This document shows positions 1-10,600 of a DNA stretch of 64,000 bases, piece after piece. The stretch's first letter is position 1. Every line of letters begins with the position of its first letter. The position numbers and the translations under genes are program-made. A model generated the notes under the pieces. That model saw only the letters and a list, made by a program, of their open reading frames with translations. It was not told the DNA's origin and made no database searches. This DNA is from Branchiostoma lanceolatum (lineage: Eukaryota; Chordata; Leptocardii; Amphioxiformes; Branchiostomatidae). The DNA lies in NCBI RefSeq assembly GCF_035083965.1, contig NC_089728.1, positions 16,741,955-16,805,954 of the forward strand, in the 5' to 3' direction.

Positions 1-286
1 GGCAGCAGGGAGAAGGTTAATCTCTTCCCTACTAAGGTAGCTTTCTGGCAGCAAGTTTGTGTTGATTGCAAGGTCAGACAGTAGCAAGAACTTTAAACTA
101 CATATACACAGTATATAGTACCTTCAGCCCTGTACTATACTTGTGCAGTTTTCAGTTATCTGTAATGGAATAGTGTCCCAAGTCTTTTCTTTCCAGTTTG
201 TCTGTTATTTAGTGGTATATTTTCAAGTGTTATAGTTATACTTCCACAGTACTAGTATGTTTTTGATAACTTTCTTTATTCATCAG

Positions 287-3200
287 TTTCATAGGTGAGG
301 AGTCTGCCGCGGCAGGTGAGAAAGTGGAGTTGACTGACAACCCCACCTGGATCATCGATCCTGTGGACGGTACCACTAACTTTGTACACGGGTGGGTAGA
401 ACTACATTGTAGATCTGTCTGGATCAGTTAGACACCTCGTAATATATACAGGAAGTGTCCTAGAATGGCTAGATTGGGAGATCTTTTTTAATCAGGGTTT
501 TTACATTCGGTCAAAATTAGTATGGTAACCATGGTGTGGAGGTAAGCAATTATTTGCTGAGATACTGTTACTGCAGAAACGTCTGCGTTGGTTTTATGTT
601 CGCGTTTTTTTGTGGTATACTGGTAAGCTCTTCACCAGGAACTAAAAACCACAGCGTATATTTTCCCCTCGTAACCCCCTTGTCTACTATTGTCTGAAAC
701 GCAAACTTAAAACAACTGTGAACACTCCATTTTCTATATATATCTACAGTACCATGAAATTAGAACAATGCAAACTTGGATGCATTTTCAGTAACAGATT
801 AAACACCTAGGTTGGGGAAATTCCTGATCCAAGCTAAACTAAAACCTGTTCTCTTTGATTGCTACATACGTATGTACATCTTATTCTTTTAGTCTACAAT
901 GTCAAATGTTTTTTTATAAACAACGTCTTTAAACAAAATGTATTTTCACCACAATTTCAGGTTCCCCTTCGTTGCTGTGTCTATTGCATTGTCAGTTAAC
1001 AAAGAGGTGAGGAACATGACAACAACAATACTTACCTACAATGAAATGATATGCGATTTAACCTCTGAATAATCCCTTCATGAAAATATAAATCATTGTT
1101 CATGTTGTCACTGTTGTTATACAGGATTACTGTAAATGCAGAAATGTTCGTGGTGGGTTTATGTTTGCGTTTTTTGCGGCAACCGTTTCACAGCGAACAT
1201 AAAACCACTGCATACATTTTTGTCCAATATTGTGACTATAGCACTGCCGCAAACTAAGAACCACTGCAAACACTCCATTTTCTTGAAATAAAAACCACAC
1301 AAACTTAAATGGTAGTATTAGCAATGTGGCTTCAGTAAATCAGAGAATACTAGCTTTTGGAGATGAGTGATAAAAACTTTAAGGTGTTTTTTGTCTTTTT
1401 TGTGTGCATGTTAGGTTGTGGTTGGTGTTGTTTACAATGCCATTCTAGACCAGATGTTCACAGGACAGATAGGGAAGGGCGCCTTCATGAACGGGAAACC
1501 TATCCATGTTTCTGGACAAGAAGGTGAGTCTTTGTTATCTCCATGAAAAAAGGCTTTTTCATGGATATACTGTTTTGCTTGCGTTTGGTGTTTGTGTGTA
1601 TGTATGTGTCACCGGATGCTTAAAGTCACCATAACTGTAGAACCTGTACATGGATTGTAATGATTTTTGGTATGTGGGTGGGTGTTAAGAGGAGGAAGGT
1701 CAAGGTCGATTTTTGGCCCCCTGGCATGTGTGACTGGAACTGCAATGGCGTATTTGTAAAAATCTTCAATGTAGAAGAACTGAAGAGAGGATCGACAGAT
1801 CGTCATGTTATTTGGTACACAGGTAGGTTAGACCAAGATGTCCACACTTAAGTGCAAACTATGCAAATGAGACCGAATGTGCATAAATAAGGAGGTAAAT
1901 CGTTTGCATGTGTGTCGCTGGATGCTCAAAGTCAGCATAACTGTAGAACGTGTAGATGGATTGTAATGATATTTGGTATGTGGGTATGCGCTGGGAGGAG
2001 AATGGTCAAGGTCGATTTTGGGCCCCCTGGTTTGTGTCCCAGGAACTACAATGGCCTATTTGTAAAAATGTTCTAAAGGGGTATAACTGAAGAAAGGAAC
2101 AACAGATTTTCATGTTATTTGGTACGCAGGTAGGTTGGACAGAGATGTACACACTGAAGTGCAAATCATGCAAAGTTAGTGTATTTGCGTGTGTGTGCGC
2201 GTGTGTGTATGTTTGTGTCACCGTGTGTGTATGTATGTGTCACCGGATGCGTAAAATCAGCATAACTATAGAACGTGTAGATCTGATGATATTTGGTATG
2301 TGGGTAGGTGTCAAGAGGAAAAAGGTCAAGGTCGATTTTGGGCCCCCTGGTATGTGTCACTGGAACTGTAATGGCGTATTTGTCAAAATCTTCATAGGAG
2401 AATAACTGAAGAAAGGAGCGACAGATTTTCATGTTATTTACTATGCAGGTAGCTTAGAGAGGGTTGTATAAAATGAAGTGCAAATTATGCAAATTGGACC
2501 TAATTTGCATAAGTAATGAGGAAAATCTTGTGGCACTACTAACAGCTATTAGTAGCTATTAATAGCGAAAGTGGGTCACTTCTCCTAAGCCCCCCCCCGA
2601 CAGGTGGCCGGGGGTCATACCATTGAGCGATATAGAATGGGGGGAACTGGTTTAATAAATAAAAAATTTCATGGAGATTTTGGGTCCTAAGGCTCTTGTT
2701 TTATTTTATTTTATTAGAATTGCAACAGTACAATACACGTGGGGCACGGGCAGCTATTTCTGGTTTCGTGACCCACACATAATATACCCATTCTTTTACA
2801 CCTGGGTGGGGTGAGGAAAGTTGTGTAAAGTGCCTTTCCCAAGGGCACAACATTTCAATGGCACTAGGTGATTCGAACTTGAGACCGCTGGGTTCTGGGC
2901 CAAAAACCCTGCCGTTACACCACACACCACACGGTTCTCTTAAGCCCCGATTAGACACAGTTGAGCTTGGCCTCTCAACCTTCCTCCAATGATTGTGTAT
3001 GTTGGGAGTAGTTTTCAGGAGCTAGGTCGGCTATGGTTGGCTGGTGGTCAACGCGGTTGGCTGGTGTTTGGGAATCAAATTTGACTCTTAATCTACATGT
3101 AAAACTGGTCAGACTGCTCCCAACCTACCACCGACCTTGGTCGGGTAGTGGTCGGGAGCAATATTTTGTTATGTGTAACCAGGGCTTGATGTGACAGACA

Positions 3201-5199
3201 AGTGTGTACAAACATATTGTGATCCCTACGAGTAAAAAAAAAAACTACAAATGTACTTATCTGTTTCTGATGTAGAATAATATTAAGCCATGTTAAGACA
3301 TGCAGTTCTTTAGTTCATGAATGAATGGAATTTATTGCTGATCAATTGCATAAGATTATTGTGCAAGCGACATTTGTACTTCTACTTAATGATAGCAATT
3401 CTTGTCTAATCTAATCTAAATGCTTATAAATGACACTAATAGTAACTAAGTAGCTTTTATCAATACCAATTTATGTTTGATAAATTTGTTCAAATTTGCT
3501 ATAAGTAGATCATTTGGTCTCACTTTTGTGATAAATGACAAATAAATTGACCAACACAGGCAGATACAGGTGCAGGCTATAATACAAAAATGTAGGAACA
3601 AATTATGCTTAGTTACCATTGCCTTCATCAATTTTTGATCTTTATATGTCTTCCACAGACCTTAGCCAGTCCCTACTCATCTCGGAGTTTGGGTCTAGTA
3701 GAGACAAAGAAAAGATGGACCTGGTCTTCAGTAATCTTGGGTCATTTCTTAACGAGAAAAACTCAGCTCATGGGTAAGTGTTGTTTTTTAAATCATCACT
3801 TTTGTGTTATATTTGCCCTCTTGTATTTCACTATGTATGTATGTATGTGGTAGTAGGTACTAATACTAGTACATGTATATGTCTGTTATATCTTGATACA
3901 TTGAAACAACAATTGACAAGCTTTATTTGACCTGCTTATCAAGAGAGACTTGTCGTCTTGTTTGACAAATATGCAGCCACTCTCTCATTGGTGGAACCTG
4001 TAATTGCCATGCTATCATTGGTTAAACTGCTAAATATGATTAACAGTCAGTACCACTCTATACTATAGCACACAGATGCTTGTTTTCCTTTGTGCACGTA
4101 ATAGCACCATCTATTTTTTTGTCTCTCACCCCTTTTCCTTATTTTTAAACTAAAGATCTTCTCTCTCTTCTATGTCCGTTACCACAGGGTACGGTCCATG
4201 GGTTCCGCTGCACTAAACATGTCGCATGTCGCCTGTGGTGGTGGGGACGCTTATTTCGAGTTCGGGATCCATTGCTGGGACGTAGCGGCGGGGTACCTAG
4301 TCGTAAAAGAAGCAGGAGGGGTTGTTTTAGACACCGCAGGTGAGGATTGTTTTTTTTTTTTGTGTGTTTGCTTTTAGGTGCAGGCTGCTTGGATCCGCAG
4401 CACTGGATATGTGCCAGATAGCCATTGGTGGAGGAGACATGTACTACCAGTATGGGATCCACGTGTGGGACATCGCTGCAGGGGCACTGATCATTAGGGA
4501 AGCCGGGGGAGTAGTGTGGGACACCACAGGTAGGAATGGAGGAGTAGTGTGGGACACCACAGGTAGGAATGGGGGAGTAGTGTTGGACACCAAAGGTAGG
4601 AATGGGGGAGTAGTGTGGGACACCACAGGTAGGAATGGGGGAGTAGTGTGGGACACCACATGTAGGAATGGGGGAGTAGTGTGGGACACCGCAGCTAGGA
4701 ATGGGGGAGTAGTGTGGGACACCACAGGTAGGAATGGGGGAGTAGTGTGGGACACCACAGGTAGGAATGGGGGAGTGGTGTGGGACACCACAGGTAGGAA
4801 TGGGGAGTTGTGTGGGACACCACAGGTAGGAATGGGGGAGAATTACAGTACACAGAACATCACCTAATCTGCATTTCTTTTGTACATTGCTAGAGGGAGC
4901 ACATTTATCCTAATTTGAATATCCATACATTACCTTTGATTACACTTTTGGCCATGTGTTGATGTTTCTTTTTTTTTTTTTTTTGCTCTTACTTCAGAGG
5001 AAAAGATTTCTTCATTTTTGGTTGGTGGATGAAAAACTAGGAAATCAAAGAATTTTTTGGATAAATTCTGGTCCTGTTATTTTTCCCTGCAGGAGGACCG
5101 TTCGACATGATGTCCAGACGCGTCTTGTGTGCGAGTAGCGAGAAGCTGGCGAGGACGATAGCAGAGGGACTGACGCAAATGGAGCTTCAGCGAGATTAA
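287..5199 (+). CDS. Inositol monophosphatase, IMPA1-type, copy 1 (5' incomplete)
   Basis: Mg2+-dependent phosphatase that releases myo-inositol from inositol monophosphate in the cytosolic phosphoinositide cycle. Exons seen: 287-391, 961-1006, 1415-1523, 3659-3773, then either 4188-4339 or 4378-4529, and 5093-5199 ending in TAA. All are GT/AG and phase-consistent (210 residues in the window); the first two coding exons, about 74 residues, lie left of the window. Exon 287-391 encodes FIGEES followed by [15 protein letters not shown], the family's metal-binding signature. The 4188/4378 exons hold the second signature (WDVAAG / WDIAAG) with the catalytic Asp, and the last exon gives [11 protein letters not shown] complete tandem paralogue starts at 7675. 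The 3'UTR probably runs to an AATAAA near 6277. The alternative exon and minisatellite are listed separately. Family identity is certain; orthology to vertebrate IMPA1 rather than IMPA2 is inferred. Confidence 0.93.
569..792. mobile_element. MITE-like inverted-repeat element, family A (decayed)
   Basis: Intronic. The ends carry TACTGCAGAAACGTCTGCG-like and complementary TGCATTTTCAGTA-like sequence, related to the better copies at 1127-1320, 30182-30393 and 62270-62485. No coding capacity. Confidence 0.55.
1127..1320. mobile_element. MITE-like inverted-repeat element, family A
   Basis: Begins TTACTGTAAATGCAGAAATG and contains repeated GTTCGTGGTGGG / complementary CCACTGCAAACA stretches. A short intronic non-autonomous element sharing ends with copies at 30182 and 62270. 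The open frame across it is incidental. Confidence 0.6.
1590..2520 (+). repeat. Three tandem copies (about 300 bp) of the dispersed '(GT)n / GGTATGTGGGTAGG' repeat
   Basis: Three head-to-tail copies begin near 1590, 1900 and 2210. Each has a GT-rich start, then CCGGATGCTTAAAGTCACC-like, CATAACTGTAGAAC, ATTTGGTATGTGGGT and GGTCAAGGTCGATTTTGGGC blocks, ending in AAGTGCAAATTATGCAAAT. Lies in the intron after exon 1415-1523. Relatives of the family are at 7270, 11000, 16170, 18470, 26190, 36520 and 56040. Confidence 0.8.
2700..2950 (-). mobile_element. tRNA-derived SINE, minus strand
   Basis: Read on the minus strand it has a tRNA-like head (GTGTAACGGCAGGG, then a B-box-like TCAAGTTCGAATCACC), followed by TGTGCCCTTGGGAAAGGCAC and CTCACC, and ends in an (ATAAA)n-like tail. 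The same body occurs at 9690, 58060, 60305 and 62925. Confidence 0.75.
2950..3658. other. Intron stretch, mostly unassigned
   Basis: Positions 2950-3190 hold an imperfect inverted arrangement around GGTTGGCTGGTGGTC / GACCTTGGTCGGGTAGTGG, possibly an old foldback element. I see nothing recognisable from 3190 to the exon at 3659. Confidence 0.4.
3945..4075. mobile_element. Fragment of MITE family B
   Basis: The core GCAGCCACTCTCTCATTGG, then ATCATTGGTTAAACTGCTAA, is shared with copies at 14030, 15223, 25600, 35925 and 53390. Both terminal repeats appear to be missing or degraded. Confidence 0.55.
4188..4339 (+). other. IMPase copy 1, alternative exon 'a'
   Basis: A 152-nt exon between acceptor CCACAG and donor GTGAGG. 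It needs one base from the upstream exon and leaves one base for the next. It encodes [20 protein letters not shown], then the catalytic IHCWDVAAG segment and [11 protein letters not shown]. Of the two versions it is the closer to the vertebrate enzyme around IHCWD. Confidence 0.85.
4378..4529 (+). other. IMPase copy 1, alternative exon 'b' (tandem duplicate of 'a')
   Basis: Also 152 nt with identical phases, after acceptor GCTTTTAG and before donor GTAGGA. It encodes [29 protein letters not shown] and [11 protein letters not shown]. Only 38 nt separate exon a from exon b, which is too short for a normal intron. Using both would break the frame, because each needs two leftover bases from its predecessor and supplies one. 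Mutually exclusive use is therefore the natural reading. Exon b resembles the single corresponding exon of copy 2 (11306-11466). Confidence 0.85.
4503..4845 (+). repeat. 33-bp minisatellite carrying splice donors (IMPase copy 1)
   Basis: About ten 33-bp units start inside the end of exon b and continue into the intron. Each unit copies the last 24 or so bases of the exon plus the donor (ACCACAG then GTAGGAAT). Read in the exon frame each unit gives an 11-residue peptide, [11 protein letters not shown], with no stop for nine units. The tenth unit has lost bases and shifts frame. Confidence 0.93.
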
Positions 5200-6530
5200 C
5201 TCAGCTGTCCTTTACTATGCCTTCCTCATTGTAATCTTTTCTTGTATAGCTTAGGGATGCGTACCTAAACGTAATATCAGGTACATGTACAGGCAGACAG
5301 CTCTAGAAAAGATACTGAAAAATCATTACATAAAAAAAGGAGAAAGTGGAAGATTTAAGGTCTTTTTAGATGCAAAATTTCTGGTGATTGTGTACTTTAT
5401 TTTTTTCTAATGGAATTATGGATTTGCTGAAATATGATTTTACACAGCAGTGTGGTGGTAGTCTGGAAGCCCTTCTATGTGTTCTATGATTCAAATGCTT
5501 TATTTATCAACATTTAGTAACAATTAGTTCAGAAGCACACATAGGGAGCAAAGTATTTAGTTGTACCTTTGTATTGCAAAGCATCATTGGTATTCTCAAC
5601 CTCCACTGTTACGTGCAATGTAGTTGTACTGTATGTTGTCTGTGTTCCCAAAGAGTTGGTATAGATATAGAATACAATATGGTGTATTCCGTATCACGTG
5701 AGGCACTAGCCCGACCTCAGGGAGAGCTGGGACCGAGGGTAATGCGGAATGCACTGTGTTGTATTTACTTTATGTCATACCCACACTGGCCACACATTTC
5801 AATGTAAAATGCACCAGGAGTTAAGAAAATTTGATGTCCAAAAACAAAAAAATTATAACATTTCCAACGTCCCAATCCGGTATTCAAATTTTTGACAGTT
5901 GTGCTCTAGTTTGAAATATTCCATGAAAGCTTGACTGTGTAATACAAGAAGAAGCTTGTGTGATAAAACAAAATATCTCCTGGCCTAGGTATGCAATAGA
6001 GATTAATTATAATCATTCCTCTTAATTATATATAGACAAAACGCTCTGACAACAGTGCTAGTAGCAACATGCAATTTTGTAGAAGTTAGTTTGGGAAGCC
6101 AAATTCTTATTATATAATGGTAGTTTGTATTGTATAGCCAACTATGCACAGAAATGAAATGGGACCATACGCTGTATTGGTGTAATATTTGTATTTCACT
6201 ATTATTGAGTCTTAACGTTACACAATGTATGATCTGCTGTCCTATAAATACACCATGCTTGAGCAATATGTTTTGGTAATAAACACCTTAAGCCACCATA
6301 TACAAATTTATCTATAATACACTATTTGCTTTCCTTTCCTGGGAACTGGTTATTTGACATCTTTAGAATAAAGTTAATTCTTAGTGAGTCTCTTTACTGC
6401 ATAGCTACGAATCGAACTTTCTAGAACAGTAACATGATATCCCATTTCTAAAAATAGATGAGTGAGTTAGTGGGACTTTTTTGACATGACAGTCCATGAT
6501 TGGCCAGCATTATTGGGGATTCCCCTGATT
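5200..6530 (+). other. 3'UTR of IMPase copy 1 and intergenic spacer
   Basis: No coding exon is seen. AATAAA occurs at about 6277 and again near 6366, so the first gene's 3'UTR may be about 1.1 kb. Only about 250 bp would then separate it from the promoter-like sequence of copy 2. Confidence 0.5.
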
Positions 6531-6616
6531 CTGACTCCCTATAAAAACCAGGTAAATCCAGCCATCTCTCTCTTTCCCTTTCGGATACTGTGCAGAAAGC
6601 ACACAACAAGCTCAAG
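6488..6616 (+). promoter_or_regulatory. Probable promoter and untranslated first exon of IMPase copy 2
   Basis: A CCAAT-type ATTGGCC at about 6502 is followed by a TATA-like CTATAAAAACC at 6538-6548 and a pyrimidine-rich start region (TCTCTCTTTCCCTTTC). An untranslated exon could end at CTCAAG, with a GTAGGC donor at 6617, and splice to an acceptor at 7618 (TTGACAG) ahead of the ATG at 7675. Inferred; transcript data would settle it. The box region is partly duplicated at 7055-7110. Confidence 0.5.
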
Positions 6617-6959
6617 GTAGGCTCTCAGTGATTTTAGGATGTTATGTTCTTTAGGCATTGGTTGCTTATTAAAGTAATATCCATTATTTGATTATACAGA
6701 TATGTACTGTTTGGGGGGTCCCTGACACATGGCAGGGCAGCAGTCAGTCTTGAGAAGGGAAACTAAAGAAAGATAAGGATTTCTATCTAAGTTTCCATGT
6801 AAGCTAGCCATGCCATCACATATTAATGAATTAATTGCTGCGAGTATACTAGTTGTTTTGTTTTCGAGTTATATATTTGTATATTTGGAACGATTATGAG
6901 GTTATGAAATTAGCTGCCTCGAGAGTCAGTGTATTGTACCGTGATATTTGACAATAAAT

Positions 6960-7110
6960 AAACACGATGAAATGGGGGGGGGGGGGGCTGGGTGCAAAAT
7001 TAAACTCCACACCAGGTGCGTGTGTGTGAATGGAAAATTCCATGACGTAACCTAAGCCATGATTGGCTAGCAATATTGGGGATTCCCCTGATCCTGACTA
7101 TAACATGAGT
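6960..7110. repeat. G-tract and duplicated CCAAT-containing block
   Basis: A run of about 16 G lies near 6974-6987. At 7060-7105 the sequence CATGATTGGCTAGCAATATT, then GGGGATTCCCCTGAT, closely repeats 6495-6535, including the ATTGG box and the palindrome GGGGATTCCCC. The TATA-like box is not conserved in this copy. Confidence 0.55.
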
Positions 7111-7269
7111 CACCTGGCTGCAGGACTGGAACAATCGCTATACAGTATGGGCAAGGGTGTAGAGACTGCCATCACTAATTGGCTTGTTTTATGAGACGAA
7201 TGGTAAAGAATAGGCATTGACCAGAGGAGAAGTGAATAAAACTTTTGGGCAAGCCAGCAGCTTTCAAAG

Positions 7270-7510
7270 TGTGTATGATTACCTTCGCCAAGAAGTTTGT
7301 GTTTTCGGGAGCGTGTGTCTGTGTGTGAACACTATAACTCGAGAATGCCTTGGCGCATTGTCTTGATATTTGATATGTGGGTAGGTCTTGATGAGACCTC
7401 AAAATGAATCGATTTTGTTGCCACCTATCGGCTTGCGATGGTACTGCAGCAGAACTTTCGGGTTTAATGTCTCGTGTTCTGAACATGCTATGGTCATGAT
7501 TTGTGAGTGA
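7270..7510 (+). repeat. Dispersed '(GT)n / GGTATGTGGGTAGG' repeat
   Basis: Begins TACCTTCGCCAAGAAG, then GTGTGTGTG, AACACTATAACTCGAGAATG, GATATGTGGGTAGGTC and TACTGCAGCAGAAC. Non-coding copy of the family described at 1590. Confidence 0.75.
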
Positions 7511-7674
7511 TAGATAGTGATTGGGAATATATGTTTGGGGGCCCTAGCGTTTTCTTGGAACTGCATGAGCCAATTTTGTTTCAGACTTTGAAAGAGAATA
7601 ACTTATATCTGTTGACAGGCATTGGTGTACATAGCGCAGTTTGTGACCGTTTGCATCACCTGCTGGGCAATAAG

Positions 7675-10600
7675 ATGGCAGCTCCAGGAAACGTAGCGAC
7701 GATGGACACATGGGATGAGTACTTCCATGCCGCCGTGGAGGTAGCCAGAAAAGCAGGGGAGGTGAGTAGCCTGACTAAATCGCGGTCCTAGCGGCCGGTC
7801 CGACGGATACAGCCCCCTATATTAACCTCCGCCAGCGAGAGCCTGTGTAAACACATGCTAGGGAGGTGAGATTCAGACTAGTTCCGAGCAAAAATGACAG
7901 TGATATCAAGATCCGTCTTTATGCTACTCTCCAAGCACAGGTTCGACACCGGCTGGTTTTTGACTCCGGCTGGTTTTTGTCGGGCTTTTTATTTTGTCCC
8001 ATTTTCTTTATGCCGGCCAGCATAAAACAGGTCAAAAACCAGACGGAATCGAATTAACCTCTGCTTGGAGAGTATCTTTGTCCATCTTGAAAGTAAAAGC
8101 AGATGATTGCACTCAACTGTATTTCATCATGGGTTGTCTTAGGTTTAACGTGTTAATATTCAATTGTTAACGTAAATGCCAAGATCTGTCTTTGTCTTTG
8201 TACGTCTTGAACGTAGAAGCAGATACAATTTAATTGAAATGTCTTCCGTCATAGATTGTCTTAGCTATAGGTTAACAACTCAACGTTCAATTGTTTTCTA
8301 ACATTACTACTTGCAGGAAATCAAAACTGCCTTCACCAGTGAAAAACGAATCCAGACTAAGTCCAGTGCTACAGATCTGGTGACAGAGACGGACGAAAAG
8401 GTGGAGAAGATGATCATCTCCACCCTGAAGGGAAAGTTCCCATCTCACAGGTGGTTTTAATTTCATTTTTATTTAGAATTTAGAATGTTATTTTAATGAT
8501 GTTGATGATGTTGTTAATGATATCACTGATTTCACTGATTTTAATCATTTTAATCATTTTATTCATTTTAACAATTTTAATCATTTTAATCTTTTTAATC
8601 TTTTTATCATTTTTATCATTTTTATCATTTTCATCATTTTTATCATCTTTATCATTTTTATCATCTTTATCATCTTTATCATTTTTATCATTTTTATCAT
8701 TTTTATCATTTTTATCATTTTTATCATTTTCATCATTTTTATTATTCTTATCATTCTTATCATTCTTATCATTCTTATCATTCTTATCATTTTTATCATT
8801 TTTATCATTTTTATCATTTTTATCATTTTTATCATTTTTATCATTTTTATCATTTTTATCATTTTTATCATATAAGTTGATAATAAGATCTTAGTACTGG
8901 TGCCCTTACTTAATCTAAAGTGTTCTTGCTTTTGTGTTGGCCTATTATTAAGTTATAAGGTTTTCTTTGATATCAGTTTCATAGGTGAGGAGTCTGCCGC
9001 GGCAGGTGAGAAAGTGGAGTTGACCGACAACCCCACCTGGATCATCGACCCTCTGGACGGTACCAATAACTTCGTACACGGGTGGGTACAACAAACTTTG
9101 TCAGGACTGACCTTCAATGTTTGTAACATATCTAGTTAAAGTATGAAGCTCTATTGACTTATAATATTGTTTTCTTCAACTGACTGATTGTCCTCAAGAT
9201 CTGCACCAATTGATGATAGTGTATATTGTTACTGATCAAATTATTTTGATTTTAATTATAATTGTTCTACCATATTTTAGGTTCCCGTTTGTGGCTGTGT
9301 CAATAGCGTTGTCAGTAAACAAAGAGGTAAGACCCACAAACGAATATTCTTTCATGGAATGGGCATCAATTGATGCAGATGCTATCTATTAGAGCTGTAA
9401 AATATTGTCGTTTGGGTTTCTGTACTGAATTACGGCCATAATGGCCATCGCGCCATGTACTGAGTTCGTCATGTAATTCCTATCGTGCGTTTATCACAGA
9501 AAAGCTTTTGAAGGTCAGTGGTGAAGCGGGCTTGTCACTGGACTGCGGCTCGTTGGCGATTGTGTTACCCTTGACTTTATAATGGGAATATCATGCAAAA
9601 ACAAAGTATTACTAAAAAGACAACAAAACACACAAACCGTAAAAAAGATTCCTTTTTTATCGATGACATTCGTTGAGCCCTCAGCCAAATGGCTTTGGGT
9701 CGTGTGGCGTAACGGCAGGGTGTTCGACTCAGAACCAAGAGGTCCCGAGTTCGAATCCCCCTGGCCTGACGCCACCGATGTTGTGCCCCTGGGAAAGGCA
9801 CTTTACACGACTTTTCTCACTTCGCCCTGGTGTATAAAAATAAAAATGGGTATGTTGTTATCTGTACATGGCACTGTTAATATAAGTTATAAAAAAACTT
9901 GAGTGCAGTGCCACGTCGTCCTTGTCTGTCCAAAACCGAAGTAAAAAAAAATCGCTTGGCCACAGCGAGGTTGCCAACGTGCCGCAGTTTCAGTGACATA
10001 CCCTCTTACTTTTAAAAGTTGTGTACTTTTTGGTAGCCTCTATAGCAGGCTCTCTAGGCCTTTTGGGGCTTATAATACACTTTTGCTGCCAAATGGTTAC
10101 AGGCTGGCTGCGCAAACGACCCAGTACAAAAGAAGTCATTAGCAAAAGTGTATTATAAGCCCAAAAAAGGCAAAGAGAGCCATGATGATGGAGGCTAACC
10201 TTTTTGTATGTATTTCAGGTTGTGGTTGGTGTTGTTTACAATGCCATTCTGGACCAGATGTTTACAGGACAGCTAGGGAAGGGCGCCTTCATGAACGGGA
10301 AACCTATCCATGTTTCTGGACAAGAGGGTACTCAATGTTCTATTGTTCTCTTGTGTGACATCATTTTATATTTTGTTCCAAACTATCCCCTAGAAAATTA
10401 GACATTTATGTGACGAAAGATACGGTTAAAAACCTAATAGATAGACAGTATCGGTATCAATATCACTATCAAAGGGCAAGTATCGATATTAACTTACCTT
10501 TCAAAAATACATAAATTAAGCCAGATCAGATTTATTTTGTTAGTATCATCATCGCTCACCATACCCACTGGCATGCATGCTCTTGTAGCTCTGTTATGTA

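Noticed and set aside
4956..5138. Plus-strand frame extending upstream of the last IMPase exon
   Set aside because: The frame starts in intron and differs from the exon's frame; the acceptor at 5092 and conserved [10 protein letters not shown] fix the true reading.
8581..8871. Open frames MIKMIKM... and LSFLSFLSF... on the two strands
   Set aside because: Pure translation of a 9-bp simple repeat inside an intron.
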